From Entonaema liquescens (taxonomy: Eukaryota; Ascomycota; Sordariomycetes; Xylariales; Xylariaceae): a stretch of 64,000 nt of DNA. Below the pieces are notes generated by a model. It searched no databases and was not told the origin of the DNA. It was given only the letters and a program-made list of their open reading frames with translations. A program made the position numbers and the translations under genes. This document shows, piece after piece, positions 50,284-61,842 of the stretch. Each line of letters opens with the position of its first letter. The first letter of the stretch is position 1. The stretch is taken from positions 3,477,466 through 3,541,465 of the forward strand of contig CADCSX010000005.1 of assembly GCA_902805475.1 (NCBI GenBank), given 5' to 3'.

Positions 50284-51017
50284 AAAATTACTGTATTTTT
50301 ATATCTTAACTTAATTACCATATAATTAATTGTTTCGTATTTATATTAAGAAATAATTTTAAGTAATTAATATATTTAAATTTTATTTTTCGAAACGTAT
50401 TAATTGATATTAATTTTAATTAAATACGGTTATATTTATTAAAAAATTAATTTATAAATAAAAAAAATTAATTTACAAATAACTTTAATTAATTTATAAA
50501 TAAAGTAATTTAAAAAATAATATTTTTATAATTTATATTGTTTAAACTTTTGTAAAATAAATAATTTAAAAATATGATTTTTATAAAATAATATTATAAT
50601 TTAAAAAAAATATTATTAAATGTTTAAAAATTAATTTATAAATAAAAAAAATCAATTTGTAAATAATTACGTTTTAATTAAAAAAAACGATATTTATAAT
50701 TAAATAATATATAATAATAACGTTTTTAATATAAAATAAATAAATTTATATAATTATTATAATAAAACGCGTTTAAAAATATAAATATTTTTAAAATTAA
50801 TTATATTTTAAATAAAATACGGTTAAATATTAATATTTATAAATAATTTTTTTTAAATATTTAATGGAATATTTAATAATACGTTTAATAAACTTAAATT
50901 TATAAAAATTTAAATAAATAAAATTAACTTGTAAATAATAAATAAACTTTAAATTTAAGTTTCTTTAAAGTTTAAATAATGGCATGTTATTTTATTGGTA
51001 ATTATTAGTTAATTTAA

Positions 51018-51093
51018 CGTGTCAATTACTTATAGCCGTTCGGTGGGGTAATCTACGTGGAAGGGCTGGTAAGGTAATCTGTAAATAGTATCA
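51018..51093 (-). repeat. Right terminal inverted repeat
   Basis: On the minus strand it reads TACTATTTACAGATTACC, then TTCCACGTAGATTACCCC. It is less mutated than the left arm (CCCCACCGAACGG against CCCATTAAAGCAG). Confidence 0.75.
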
Positions 51094-51114
51094 TTTATAA
51101 AAAAAGAAGAAAGG

Positions 51115-51118
51115 AAAA
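51115..51118 (-). terminator. RNA polymerase III terminator of tRNA-Asp
   Basis: On the minus strand a TTTT run begins a few bases after the tRNA 3' end. A longer T7 run follows at 51099-51105 as a backup. The position is right for Pol III termination. Confidence 0.65.
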
Positions 51119-51122
51119 GGAA

Positions 51123-51201
51123 CTCTCGATCGGGGAATTGAACCCCGGCCACCTGCGAACTCAATGACAAGCAGGTATCCTAACCACTAGACGAATCGAG
51201 A
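51123..51201 (-). tRNA. tRNA-Asp (GUC) with a short intron
   Basis: The minus strand folds as a standard cloverleaf. The acceptor stem is TCTCGAT paired with ATCGAGA, with discriminator G. The D arm has TCTAGTGGTTAGGA, and the T arm is CCGGGGTTCAATTCCCCG. The anticodon stem is CCTGC/GCAGG, with the loop starting TTGTCA, so the anticodon is GTC. Between position 37 and the 3' stem there are extra bases (TTGAGTT, then C). That indicates a ~7-nt intron at the canonical site; the total of 79 nt equals 72 plus 7. Internal A and B boxes are intact. The inverted-repeat element lies 29 bp downstream of its 3' end. Confidence 0.95.
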
Positions 51202-51497
51202 CTTGATCAAACTTGATGGAAATTCGCTCGCGGTAAAGTGACATATGTAGTATTAGATACTGTTATCTGTGGGTCTGTTCCATGCCAAGCTAACCTCTTG
51301 AGACTTCAACCGTTCTTAGTAACTCTGTTAGCATCTCACGACGCGATTAAAATTCGGAGAAAGTAGGCGTGGGAATATTACCATATTAAACATAGGTAAG
51401 TAAGCATCTTGAAATATTTCTCTTGCTCGTTGCATGCTGTCCGTTCTCCTATAGTACATCTCGTTGCGTTCCATTTTATATCATTAGCTCTCGAGTA
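51202..51497. other. Short spacer between tRNA-Asp and the conserved gene
   Basis: It contains upstream sequence of the tRNA and the 3' region of the conserved protein gene. Nothing else is seen. Confidence 0.5.
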
Positions 51498-52750
51498 TTA
51501 AAATGTGGTTTGGAGTTTAGGGTAATCCCGAGCACGAACGTGCAAGTCTCCGAAGATCGCTTCTGAGTCGTCGCCCTGCAGACTCTCCATACGGTGTGTA
51601 TCCTCATCTTCTAGCTTCTCTAACTCCTCTATAGGGTCCTCCTGGTCATCCTTCTGGTCTCTCTGCGGCTCTGTGGCCTTTTGAACACCGCTTGACTCGC
51701 CAACTAGCAAAAACTGAGTGCTTACATAGTCGAGATGCTCAGGCTGCGTAGCGATCCAACGCAAGCTGCGGAATCCATCCAGTATCCTACGTAATAATTC
51801 GTCAGCTGATAGATGGTTTAGGCTGGCGCAACCGTGCAGGCACTTACTCCTTTGGATATTCTGGAGCTTGGGGAAGGGCAGTGCCCTTCGGAGGCTCGTA
51901 TTGGGGGTTTCTAGTGCTTATAATAAAACTTCCCTTCTCCTTTAACCCGATCTCCTTTTGTACCTCGCCAAGATTCTCCGGTAAAGTTATCATATATGCG
52001 AGATGAGATTCGCGCCCGGTACTCGTGATGGCGTAAATACCCTCCGCTACGGGGGTGGCAGCGGGTGTATGCCGCACACCGGCAGTCTTGGTGGTGTAGT
52101 CTGATGCGGAGATGAACTCATCTTTCAGCGTCTTGAAAGAAGCATGCGACTTTTCGACGAACGCGATCCACCTGTCCTTACCACTCGAGGGCAATACTTT
52201 TTTTGGGATAGCTACCAGACGGCTATTCCCGGCGTCCTCTATCGTCCCTTCGCCGAGTTTCGCGTCCTTAGCCAAGGGACGGAGGACGATATAACTGCGG
52301 CGAATATCGGCGACACTGCTAGGCTCGTCTATGCCTACCCTGCCGCGGATAAAGATGTATATAATCCCCTTCTCCAAGATGTTGGACGGAACGACGCCTT
52401 CTCTTGCCCCCTTTTCCTCAGCCGAATTCTCTTTATCCGTTTGCTCTTGAGAGGTTCCGTTCTTAGTATTCTTCTCATTCCCATTATCTGGTAGCTGGCT
52501 TGTACCATCTCCGTACGCTTCAGTGGGACTAAACCCTGGTTGGTTGGCTATCAATATCATTCAGCAGTATATGGCTAGCGTACCTTGGGATAGTATCTTC
52601 TATGGTTTGCTGCTTCTTATCGCCGTCATTCTTAGTACGTTTGGACTCTGGTAACGCCTTCGTATCCAGCTGATGCTTGGAGCCTACCCCCTCTCCACAT
52701 CCATTTTTCGAGGTCGGTTCAGCTTTAGAGCGAGATCTAGTTGTGGTCAT
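51498..52750 (-). CDS. Conserved fungal protein of unknown function
   Basis: Three minus-strand exons, 52750-52584, 52528-51848 and 51786-51498, give 378 aa. The second acceptor was chosen at TTTAG (52529) because the nearer CAG would bring a stop into frame. The basic, serine-rich N-terminus (MTTTRSRSKAEP...) and lysine-rich KRTKNDGDKKQQ suggest nuclear localisation. The central block reads ATPVAEGIYAITSTGRESHL, then MITLPENLGEVQKEIGLKEK and GSFIISTRNP. Next comes PEHLDYVSTQFLLVGE and an acidic coiled-coil-like tail (EDPIEELEKLEDEDT). I believe relatives are sometimes annotated as BTB-domain transcription factors, but I see no BTB fold or DNA-binding motif, so I do not assign a role. Confidence 0.8.
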
Positions 52751-54200
52751 GTTGAAAATTCGATAAGATATGAATTGGTACGAATATCTATATCGGATAA
52801 AGTGTAAGCGGCGTTGATCTGGGTCTAGACGAGACTCCAATTGACTATCCGGTAGCAACAAGGTAGGTAGATGAACTGGTAGTTCGATAGGCAAGTGAGA
52901 CGATGACAACTTAAAGTAGAGCTTGGATTTTAGATATTTACTTGGAAGTATTTTATCCGTAACCTGGATCACTCTGATGTCATTGATCTGATTCAAGGTT
53001 GCTTATTTCAGGGACATTCAAGGAGCTTGGGCCACTCATCATGAAAGCTGATTTCCTCTTTAGGAAAGTGAGGTCATATTAGTCTGCACGAACCATCGCT
53101 GTCAGTATCGTTATGACATTATCATACGTTCACTTGAACATATTAGAGCTATTTCAACGGCAATATAGACAAATAAGAAATTTTTCTTTTTTTTAATTGT
53201 AGCTTCGTACTTGAATTCACTGATTGATGTTCAACTTAGGGAATTATCATGTTATTTCTTCCTGGATAACAACATGCACGTCATATGATCTGCGTCTAGG
53301 CTTACCGGAGTAACTTACGTAATTGTCAGATCTCTGAGAATCACGGTCTCCTTTTGCTTTCCAATCCCACTTCACACCAACGCTAGGAAAATTCTTTCAG
53401 AATGCCCACCCTTATTAAAGTTTAAGAGACTTTAGAGGAAAAACGTCAATACACTAAAATAGCTTGCCTAATAGTATCCCCCATCTGCGTATACTACTCG
53501 TTACACTATTTCATGTAGTTACAATACCCTTCAAAGTCAAGAATCAGGGTCATATTCTGTCGTATACTTTCGTATTTCTTAACGCCAAGAGACACTAGCT
53601 GGAAGACGATACATCCAGGAGCGTGGCTTTGCGTGATAGTACCATGCTTGAAGTAGGCAATAGCATATGTGTTTTAAGTCGCATTTCCTGCAAGCCGTCC
53701 ATCCTCCTGAAACGCTTTGACTTAAACGAGGTGGTATTGACAACATCGATACGCGAACATACGTGAATACAAAGATCGACTCAAAGATCGAAACTGATCG
53801 TTCGAAGATGAGAAATCGCAAGAAGAGATACTTAACCTCAACGTCAAAAACTTTCTCGGTGAGATCGTACAGCTTCTATTTCTTTCAATGATATGAGGAA
53901 CCGTTGTGTGTTATCTATCAGCAGTCTGCGTGACTTACCCCTGAACCTGTGCCGCCGATGCCCCACCCACCGGACATGTGTGTCAAAAGAGATCTCACCA
54001 CCATCCCCGTCTCGGATAGTTCCCGATATCTGGCATATCACCAAAGAGCGAATGGTTCTCAACTAACAGAGGCTAGACCAACACTGAATGGAACATCATT
54101 AAACCACAGATTTCCCTTTCCGGCAAGCCATAACCGCTGATTAGCTGCATACGACTTAGATCGCGCACAGGTCGGTAACACGTTCCGGATTTGCATAGTC

Positions 54201-54206
54201 TAAGCC
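54201..54206 (-). promoter_or_regulatory. Possible XlnR/Xyr1 site upstream of the xylanase
   Basis: The minus strand reads GGCTTA, matching the relaxed GGC(A/T)3 motif described for the xylanase activator Xyr1/XlnR. It is about 275 bases upstream of the xylanase ATG. A single short match has low weight. Confidence 0.3.
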
Positions 54207-54243
54207 TCCCAAGGGACTGCTCCTTGAGCGGGGGTTAGTAAGT

Positions 54244-54250
54244 TTATATA
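54244..54250 (+). promoter_or_regulatory. TATA-box candidate for the xylanase
   Basis: TTATATA about 230 bases upstream of the xylanase ATG, between the possible activator site and the start codon. Confidence 0.4.
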
Positions 54251-54477
54251 CGCCGTTCCCCTAATTGCAGAGAAAAAGATTCACGATGCTGAGTTGCTGT
54301 TGCGATTTTCCTTCATCTCATACCTTGAACAATACTTGATAGACGGCAACGAGATCCTAACATAGGCTCAGCCGCTCACTCTCATTGATTAACCCCTATA
54401 TTTCATCAATCCGTTCCTTCTAGTCTTATTTACTAAGCTGCTTCAATCTTTTATCTTCCGAACTTTCACTCATTAAA

Positions 54478-55784
54478 ATGAAGCCAGCAACACTCGCTCT
54501 TCTCCTTAGCCCCGTGGGCATTGTAGCCAGGCCTTGTGGCGGCCATCGTTCTCAAACCACTTCAAGCACAATCTCTTCGGCAGCATACACTGCTACTACA
54601 GCTTCGGCCATCCAGTCAACTACAGCCTCGTCGATTGCTTCTATCACCACTACGACAGCTCCGTCGGTGACCCCTTCCGCTACATCAACCACCAGCGAAC
54701 GAGTTAGCTCTTCCACAACCACCTCCGCTGCCCCAACATCCACTCAGGGTGGTGGCTCCTCGTCTAACAGCATCGACGAGCTCTTCAAAGCGAAGGGAAA
54801 GCTTTACTTTGGTACAGCAGCTGACTCTGGCACCTTGTCCAAGGCCCAAAATGCTGCTATCATTAAGAAGGACTTTGGTCAACTAACCCCTGAGAATAGC
54901 ATGAAGTGGGATGCTATAGAACCAACCCGCGGTGGCTTCAGCTTCGGCGGGGCTGACGCGCTTGTAAACTTCGCCGTGCAGAACGGCCAGAGCATTCGCG
55001 GTCACACTCTTCTTTGGTACCAGCAGCTGCCGGACTACGTCAAGGCCATCACGGACAAGCAGGAGCTTACCAGAGTTATTGAAAACCACATCAGCACTAT
55101 CGTTGGAAGATACAAGGGCAAAATTCGCGCCTGGGTACGTGGCGGCTAACTCTAGAGGTGACCGAGACTAAGCTAATACTATACGTGATCCAGGACGTTG
55201 TTAACGAAGTTTTTAACGAGGATGGTACCCTTCGCGACTGCGTCTTCACGAAGGTTCTAGGTGAAGACTTTGTCCGTATCGCGTTCGAAGCGGCGCGCAA
55301 GGCGGACCCGGACGCCATACTTTACATTAACGACTTCCATCTCGAAAGCGGTACATCCGCCAAGACCACCACCGGGATGTTTGAGCACGTAAAGAAGTGG
55401 CTCGCTGCTGGCATACCGATCGACGGCATTGGCATCCAAGGCCACCTCGGCGGCGGTAATCCCACCGCTAGCGGAATGCAAGCGGGGTTGGAGAAGCTTG
55501 CTACCACTGGCGTGAAGGAACTTGCTATTACCGAGCTGGACATCGTCAATGCGCCCGTCGATGAGTACGTCAAGGTCACTAATGCTTGTCTCGCCGTCGA
55601 AAAATGCGTTGGAATCACCTTGTGGGGCGTGAGCGATGCTGTAAGTCTCCCCTGCCTAAGAACCCCTATATCGGAAACTAACTCGTCTTAGGACTCGTGG
55701 CAAGCCAAGAGCTCACCACTCCTCTTCGACACCAGCTATCAACCCAAGGCTGCGTACAATGCCATCGTCAAAGCCTTGTCATAG
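54478..55784 (+). CDS. GH10 endo-1,4-beta-xylanase with Ser/Thr-rich N-terminal region
   Basis: Three exons, 54478-55134, 55194-55640 and 55692-55784, give 398 aa. A short signal peptide (MKPATLALLLSPVGIVARP) is followed by about 70 residues of Ser/Thr/Ala-rich linker. The GH10 barrel follows, from SIDELFKAKGKLYFGTAAD on. Diagnostic blocks are LTPENSMKWD, RGHTLLWYQQLPDYV, the acid/base WDVVNEVF (E224), INDFHLES, GIGIQGHLGGG, the nucleophile AITELDI (E333), and the terminal GVSDA, DSW and LLFDTSYQPK. The linker normally connects a cellulose-binding module (CBM1) to the barrel. Here only a lone CGG follows the signal peptide, so the module is absent. It should cut xylan backbones outside the cell. 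All catalytic residues are present. Confidence 0.95.
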
Positions 55785-57675
55785 ATGACGCAGCAAAATC
55801 ATCCATCGAAGCATCCTGTGCTTTTCCCATAGTAGCGGCTAGTTTTCGCCAGCTTGCATAGCCTTTAATTACAATAAAGGAATCACCTCAAAGGAAAGGT
55901 TCCTAATGACTCCCCAAATCACCTCTTATCGCTCATTACTCAAATTATGCGAAGTGGTAGATAAGGACTAGATTAATATGTATCCCTCATACCATATTAC
56001 TGTACTATAATGATAATCGATTGGGTTGTGTAATAACATCATGATCCTTTTAAGGCATATGATGCCTTACTAATAATAACGTTGCTTACATGGACTCTAG
56101 TTATCTTAAATCGTACACATGTGTGATTGCTAGAGAAAGCTTTATGCTGCACTTGAAGTCCCGAACAACAAGTTAACTATGTGTCTATCTTATTAGAACC
56201 CTAAAAAGCGCAATGCTATATTTAAGGATATCGGCTGCAACCCTGCTCTTCATCTGCTTCTCCCGAGCATTCGGGTTCTTCCAGGATAATGCGCATGGAG
56301 CCGTCTACAGAACGACACATGCGGTAATACACATGCGCTTCGTGCCTTCACCGTACGCGTCCATAATAGCAGAGCGGCTTAGCGTTCCCCAGATAAACGA
56401 TAACCGCACTACGAGGGTCCCAAAGATCTTACTTGCTTGGTCTTTCACTTTAGGTGGCGGTATTTCCCGAGCACACCAGACATACTATTTGTCTATGTAC
56501 CACCGCTAAGGCTAAGGTCGATTGTATCTCCCACCGCAGTGAGTAAGGCGAGTAGAGCAAGGACTCTGGTCACGTTGGTATGCTCAGCGGCAGCCACGAT
56601 GGCGATTCTTTTCGGCTACGATCAGTGTCTAGTTTCTTTTAGAACCTAGGGCGATATCTATGTTAGAACAGGAGTACGAATGCCTACTGAGGCACCTCTG
56701 GTCTTAAGCGCTTGGCTCATGCATGGCCACCAGACCGAGCGGAGTCCCGCACATGCGATCCTCCATCATTAATCCGGCGCTCATAACGAGGAGAAGGGCC
56801 GCAATGTGCACTAACCATCTAGAGGTACATGGATGGGATAACGAATAACGAAGCTCTACGAGCACGAGTCCAAGTTATAGATGTTGCCGGTCCAACCACC
56901 GTCTTTGATAGATAGCCCGAATACGACCCCAAGATGTCTTTGGAAACTAGCATACTAAGACATATTGCATAACCTTACTAGCTTACGTGCTTAAAGGCTC
57001 TAAGGTTCTCTATAGGGAAAAGAAAGTAACAATGCTACTGGAATTAGTTACTACGAATTCGTTAGTTATTGCACATGGTAGAGGACGCAAGAAAAATTCA
57101 ATGAGTAATCTGTTTGGAGTACGCACCTACCTATGAGCTCCAACACACCGCTCATAATGCAAGCGCCCAGAACTATACATCCCCACCGCAAATGAACGAT
57201 ACGAGCATCACCTTAGCGAAATATCTCTCAAAAAAGCATAAAACGACAGGTAGACAGCCACGGGTGGCCGTGGTGGTGGTGATGATAGTAGCTGACCTCC
57301 ATTTATCAGTTTGATACGTGGCGGTCATTTCTGCTGACGCCGAGCATAGCGAATTTCGAATAACTAATGAATGGGTAAATCCCATGCCAAGTTATATAGT
57401 TAGACAAAGAAACCTTTGTGAATCCGCCCAAGAAAAAGCCACCAAGCCTAAACCTGGAACACACAACACCTGTAGGTGCGCGAGGTTGGAAAATGCTGCC
57501 AGATGCATTCCCGATCAACCCCACTCCGTGATTACATAACCCAAATCCTTATTCGGGAGAATTATGCACTTAACAAGCTTAAGCTACCTCATCTCGAAGC
57601 TTCATTTGCAGCTCCAGCTCCAGCCATTTCAGATTGACAATCACATCGACCATTACTCGCGCCCCTTCAGCCAAG
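55785..57675. other. Intergenic with a transporter scrap
   Basis: Apart from an MFS-like fragment near 56540-56650 (listed separately) no gene is supported. The last ~100 bases, rich in CTCCAGCTCCAGCC, are the leader of the dynactin gene. Confidence 0.4.
56437..56649 (+). pseudogene. MFS sugar-transporter N-terminal remnant
   Basis: The peptide SRARTLVTLVCSAAATMAIL followed by FGYDQ matches the first transmembrane helix of fungal hexose-type MFS transporters (TLVT..S...FLFGYDQG). The frame stops shortly after, and no later helices or the sugar-transporter signature were found downstream. This is a short decayed fragment. Confidence 0.4.
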
Positions 57676-58420
57676 ATGTCTAGGAAACCCGCAAAAGGCG
57701 AGTACATCGAGACCGTAAGCCAGTTTTGCACTGTTAAAGCAATCCACTAGCTAGCTCTCAATTAACTTTCAACTTTTCAATAGGACACAGGTAACAAGGT
57801 CTCGAGAAAAGCAATCTTAATTGGAACCCAGCATATTATGCTAGGCGGCAAGACCGCCATTCAGGCCGAAGCCATGATCCGCGGCGACTTAGCAAGGACT
57901 GGACAAGCCGTATCAGGTTCAAGCAACGCCCCGGGAAGCAACACAGCTGTCGCTATCGGCCGCTACTGTTATTTGAGCAAAGGATGCTGCTTGCGCCCTC
58001 CGGGTCGCATATACAAAGGGTGAGTCGCGCGTTGCTCCGAATCGTCAATACTAGGTACTTGGAGAAGTACTTACTAACATCCTCCGTCTTTTGCATGATA
58101 GGTCCTTCACCTTCCTCCCTCTTAGACTAGGCGACCATGTTTTTATCGGCGAGGGCACCGTCGTCCAAGCAGCAACAATCGGCAGCCACGTATATATCGG
58201 CCAAAACGTCGTCGTTGGCGAATTCTCCATCATCAAAGACTACGTCCGAGTCTTGGAAGGCACTGTAATACCACCCAATATGGTCATACCGAGCTTTAGC
58301 ATCGTTGCAGGTCAGCCGGCTCGAGTTATCGGCGAGGTACCGGAAGGCGGACACGAGGCCTTCGAGCTCCGAGAGATATATAAAACAGTAGGGAATAATC
58401 CACAACCATTGCTTATATAA
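57676..58420 (+). CDS. Dynactin subunit 5 (p25)
   Basis: Three exons, 57676-57714, 57784-58019 and 58102-58420, give 197 aa. The start MSRKPAKGEYIETDTGNKVS is characteristic of p25. The body is a left-handed beta-helix of hexapeptide repeats: QHIMLGGKTAIQ, AVAIGRYCYLSKGCCLRPP, GDHVFIGEGTVVQAATIGSH and VYIGQNVVVGEFSII. The C-terminus is GQPARVIGEVPEGGHEAFEL. p25 with p27 sits on the pointed-end complex of dynactin and links dynein to cargo such as early endosomes in filamentous fungi. The gene is intact although it lies only about 5.5 kb from the telomere repeats and 0.8 kb from the AT-rich subtelomere. Confidence 0.95.
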
Positions 58421-59160
58421 TGTTTAATGTTCAATTGAAATTAAATCACGAAAATAGTTCCCATCGCGGGAATTTTAACGCAGGGCTTTTACTAACAGGG
58501 GAAGTTAACAATACTGTTTTGTTTAGCTTTACTTGATTTAATTTCTTTTTGCGACTGTCCATTCATTTCATTTACAACTTCCTTCCGAATCCCCGTACAC
58601 TCATCCCCATTAGAGTTCCACACGCTGCCGGTACCCCTTGTCATTTTCAGCGTATATTTGTTATACCACCTACTGCTTAGGCAAACAATTTGGATCAACA
58701 CGAGAAATAGGATGCCATCCGAAGTGACAATGTCTGATACTATCACCGTAAGTGATGTTATGCCTGTTGTAAAGGGTTATGAATGTTTCAATACGACGCT
58801 AAATACGCCTCCTTTTATTCTAGCTTCTTCCTTTCAACTTTTGCATTTAGATCGTTTGCATCACGACAGAAGCTAAGATGGTCCTAAATAAACTCCTAAA
58901 AACTAGCTATTAAAGCCGCCTTTAAGGACGGTGCCATAGTTAAAGCCCATTACGGAGCACTCTTTTACCTTAATGATGTCCAAAGTCCTTCGAAACAAAG
59001 GAAGCTCGATGCTTATTGCAAAGAATGCCGATGTCAAGACCGAAACTAATGCCCGTGACCAACTTACTTTTTGCCATTTGTATAATTAATTAAAAGGAAG
59101 CGAAGTTTGATATACAGCCAAATTGACATTCAAATGAGAAGGTTTTCTGTTGTGCCGTTA
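58421..59160. other. Intergenic transition to the subtelomere
   Basis: It contains the dynactin 3' region and then sequence of falling GC content. Two overlapping short frames near 58492-58876 lack support. Confidence 0.5.
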
Positions 59161-61141
59161 TAAATAAGTTAAGTAAACGAATAAATACAATTAATGGTTA
59201 ACATAAAATAAATAATTGCAATAAAAGATAATATGTTTAATTTGGTCGGCAATTTGATTTTTATTAAATAATATTTAAATTGTGACTTTAAAATAAGTTT
59301 TTTTATTTGTTTTTAAATTTTTATTATTATAATATTAAAATAATTACTTATTTATTTTACTTATTTTTATTTTATTTAATGGAATTTCGTTAATAATTAA
59401 AATTATTTTTTAAAAATTTAATATTTTTATTAAAACATATATGTAACATTATATATATTTTACTTTTAATATATTATTTTATAAATTTTAATTTTTTTTT
59501 TTTATTTTATTTTATAATTTCCATAATAATACATATATTTTAAAATATATTTTATTTAAAATGTTTTTATATTAATAATAAAATTAAATTTTTAATTTTA
59601 ATTTTAAATTAAATAATTTTTTATTAAAGTTTTATGATAATTTTAATATAATATTTATCACGAAACGCGTTTTTCGAAAATTTAATCGTAAAAATAATTT
59701 AATTTCGGTTAAACGTAAAAAATTTTATTCGAAATTATTTTCATTTTTAATTTATTTTTTAAAATAAAATAATTTAAATATAATAAATTTTCGAAAAATA
59801 AATTTTATTATATTACATTTATAACGTTATAATTATTTACATATAATTTAATAATTCGAATTTGAAAATAATTTTAATATTAACGAAATTGTAATGTTTT
59901 TAATAATTATAATTAAATATATATTAAAATTAACGATAATTAAAATTAAAAATTTATAAATTAAACGTATATCGGTTTATAACGTAAATTTTAAATAAAT
60001 GATAATTTAACATGAAATTTATATGTTAAATTAATTATTTAAAAAACGTGAAATTTTTATTTCCGAAAATATAAATAATATCCACGAATTAATGATAAAA
60101 AAAAAATAATTTTTAAATTTAAAAATTTTTACCGAAAAAAATTTCCAATTTATAAAAAAACGGTTTCGAAATATTTCGGAAACTTGTGTAATATAAACCA
60201 TTTTTCCAAACATTTAAAAATGTAAAACGTATTCGAAAATTCCAAGTAAATATAATGATTTTTTTAATAATATATAATTGATAAATTTTAAAAAAATAAT
60301 TAATTTTAAATTTAACATTTAAAATAATATTCGTGTTATTACAATTTACATAATAATAAAAAATACATTAAATAAATTTATTACATTAAAAACATTATTT
60401 TAACATACGTTAATCGTATTTAATTTTTTTATTAAAACGAAAAACTTTAACGGTTTAATTAAAATTACCGAAAAATAAATTTTTAATAATAAAATATATA
60501 ATATTTAAATTAATAAATATTATTTTTTTAACGCCATTAATATAAAAAAATTTAATTAATTTTTTTATAATATATTTTTTTTAAAATATCATGTTAATTA
60601 AATTTTTATTTAATAATAAAATTTATACATTTAACGTAATTTATATTTAAAATATTTTATCATTATATACGTATTATATTATTTATTTTACATTAAATTT
60701 TTTAATTAAATTATTAAAATATTAAATGACTTTTTTTAATATATATAACATGAAATTAAATCAATGAGTTTTTATAAAAAAAATTATAATTTTCCGTAAT
60801 TTAAAAAAATTAACGTAACGAAATTAAAAAAATATTATTTAAATAATAAATGTTAAAATATTAAATAATGTTAAAATTAATAATAATAAAAAATAATGAT
60901 ATATTTAAATTAAAATAATAATAATTTAATAATTAAAAAAATTTTATTATATTATATAAAATCGTTAAAAATATAAAAAAGTTTTTTTATTAAAATTATA
61001 TTCGTAAAATTTTTAAAATTTAAAATATACGAATTAATATATAATAAAATTAATAAAATAAAAAAATTAAATATAAATAAAATAACGTTTAATTAATTAA
61101 TTAATAAAATTACGTATATTTAAAAAAATAACATTAATTTT

Positions 61142-61370
61142 AATAATAAAATAAAATTAATTTTATTTAAAATTGATTTTTTTTTAATGGGAAAACACGG
61201 GTTATAACGCGCGACAAAAAGTAAAATTAATTTTCGGTTAAAAAAAAAAATTAATTTTATTTAAAATTTACCCGAAATTAAAAATTATTATAATTTTTAT
61301 TTTAATTTTAATTTTATTTTTAATTTTAATTTTATTTTTAATTTTAATTTTACTCGTATAAATTTTAAAA
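61142..61370 (+). repeat. Subtelomeric repeat unit 1 (most degraded)
   Basis: It begins AATAATAAAATAAAATT, then ATTGATTTTTTTTTAATGGG, a core CACGGGTTATAACGCGCGAC, and a TTACCCGAAATTAAAAATTA segment. It ends near CTCGTATAAATTTT. The same order recurs in two further units. Confidence 0.8.
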
Positions 61371-61645
61371 TTAATTAAAAATTTAAAATTAAATTAAAAT
61401 TAAATTAAAATAAAAAAATTAATAATATAATATTATATAAATTATTAAATATATAAAAATTTAAAATTTAAAATTTATTATATATATAAAATATAATAAA
61501 TTTTAAAATTAAAAAAATTAAAAAAATTTTAAAAAAATTAAAAAAATTAAAAAAATTAATATTATATTAAAAAAATATAATAAAAAATAAAATAAAAAAT
61601 ATAAATATAATAATATTTATATTTATATTAAAAAAATAATAATTT

Positions 61646-61842
61646 AATAATAAAATAAAATTAATTTTATTTAAAATTGATTTTTTTTTAATGGGGGGAT
61701 ACGAGCCATAACATGCGATAAAAAACAAAATTAATTTTCGGTTAAAAAAAAAATTTAATTTTATTCGAAATCTACCCAAAATTAAAAATTACTATAATTT
61801 TTATTTCAATTTTAATTTTATTTTTAACTTTAACTTTACCTT
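61646..61842 (+). repeat. Subtelomeric repeat unit 2
   Basis: It has the same order of landmarks as unit 1, with core TACGAGCCATAACATGCGAT, CTACCCAAAATTAAAAATTA and TTTAACTTTAACTTTACC. It is directly followed by unit 3 at a period of about 197 bases. Confidence 0.8.

Larger units (their letters stand above)
50207..51093. mobile_element. Short inverted-repeat element filled with RIP-mutated DNA (MITE-like)
   Basis: Imperfect terminal inverted repeats bound this ~887-bp unit. The left end reads TGATGCTATTTACAGATTAC at the start, and the right end read on the minus strand begins TGATACTATTTACAGATTAC. Both arms continue through TTTCCACGTAGATTA/TTCCACGTAGATTA and CCCA. Mismatches are almost all C/T or G/A. 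The interior (about 50285-51010) is nearly pure AT with residual CpG. It is too short to encode a transposase, so it is probably a non-autonomous DNA transposon. No clear target-site duplication was found, so the family is unassigned. Confidence 0.75.
52751..54477. other. Divergent intergenic region
   Basis: It lies between the conserved gene (-) and the xylanase (+). The minus-strand frame extends upstream of 52750 without a stop, but reads as leader-like sequence, and the ATG at 52750 starts the protein-like segment. No further gene is supported. The xylanase promoter signals are listed separately. Confidence 0.5.

Noticed and set aside
60031..61779. Two F/K/I-rich minus-strand frames in the subtelomere
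   Set aside because: They are low-complexity translation of AT-rich repeat DNA. The one near 61.6 kb overlaps the repeat units.
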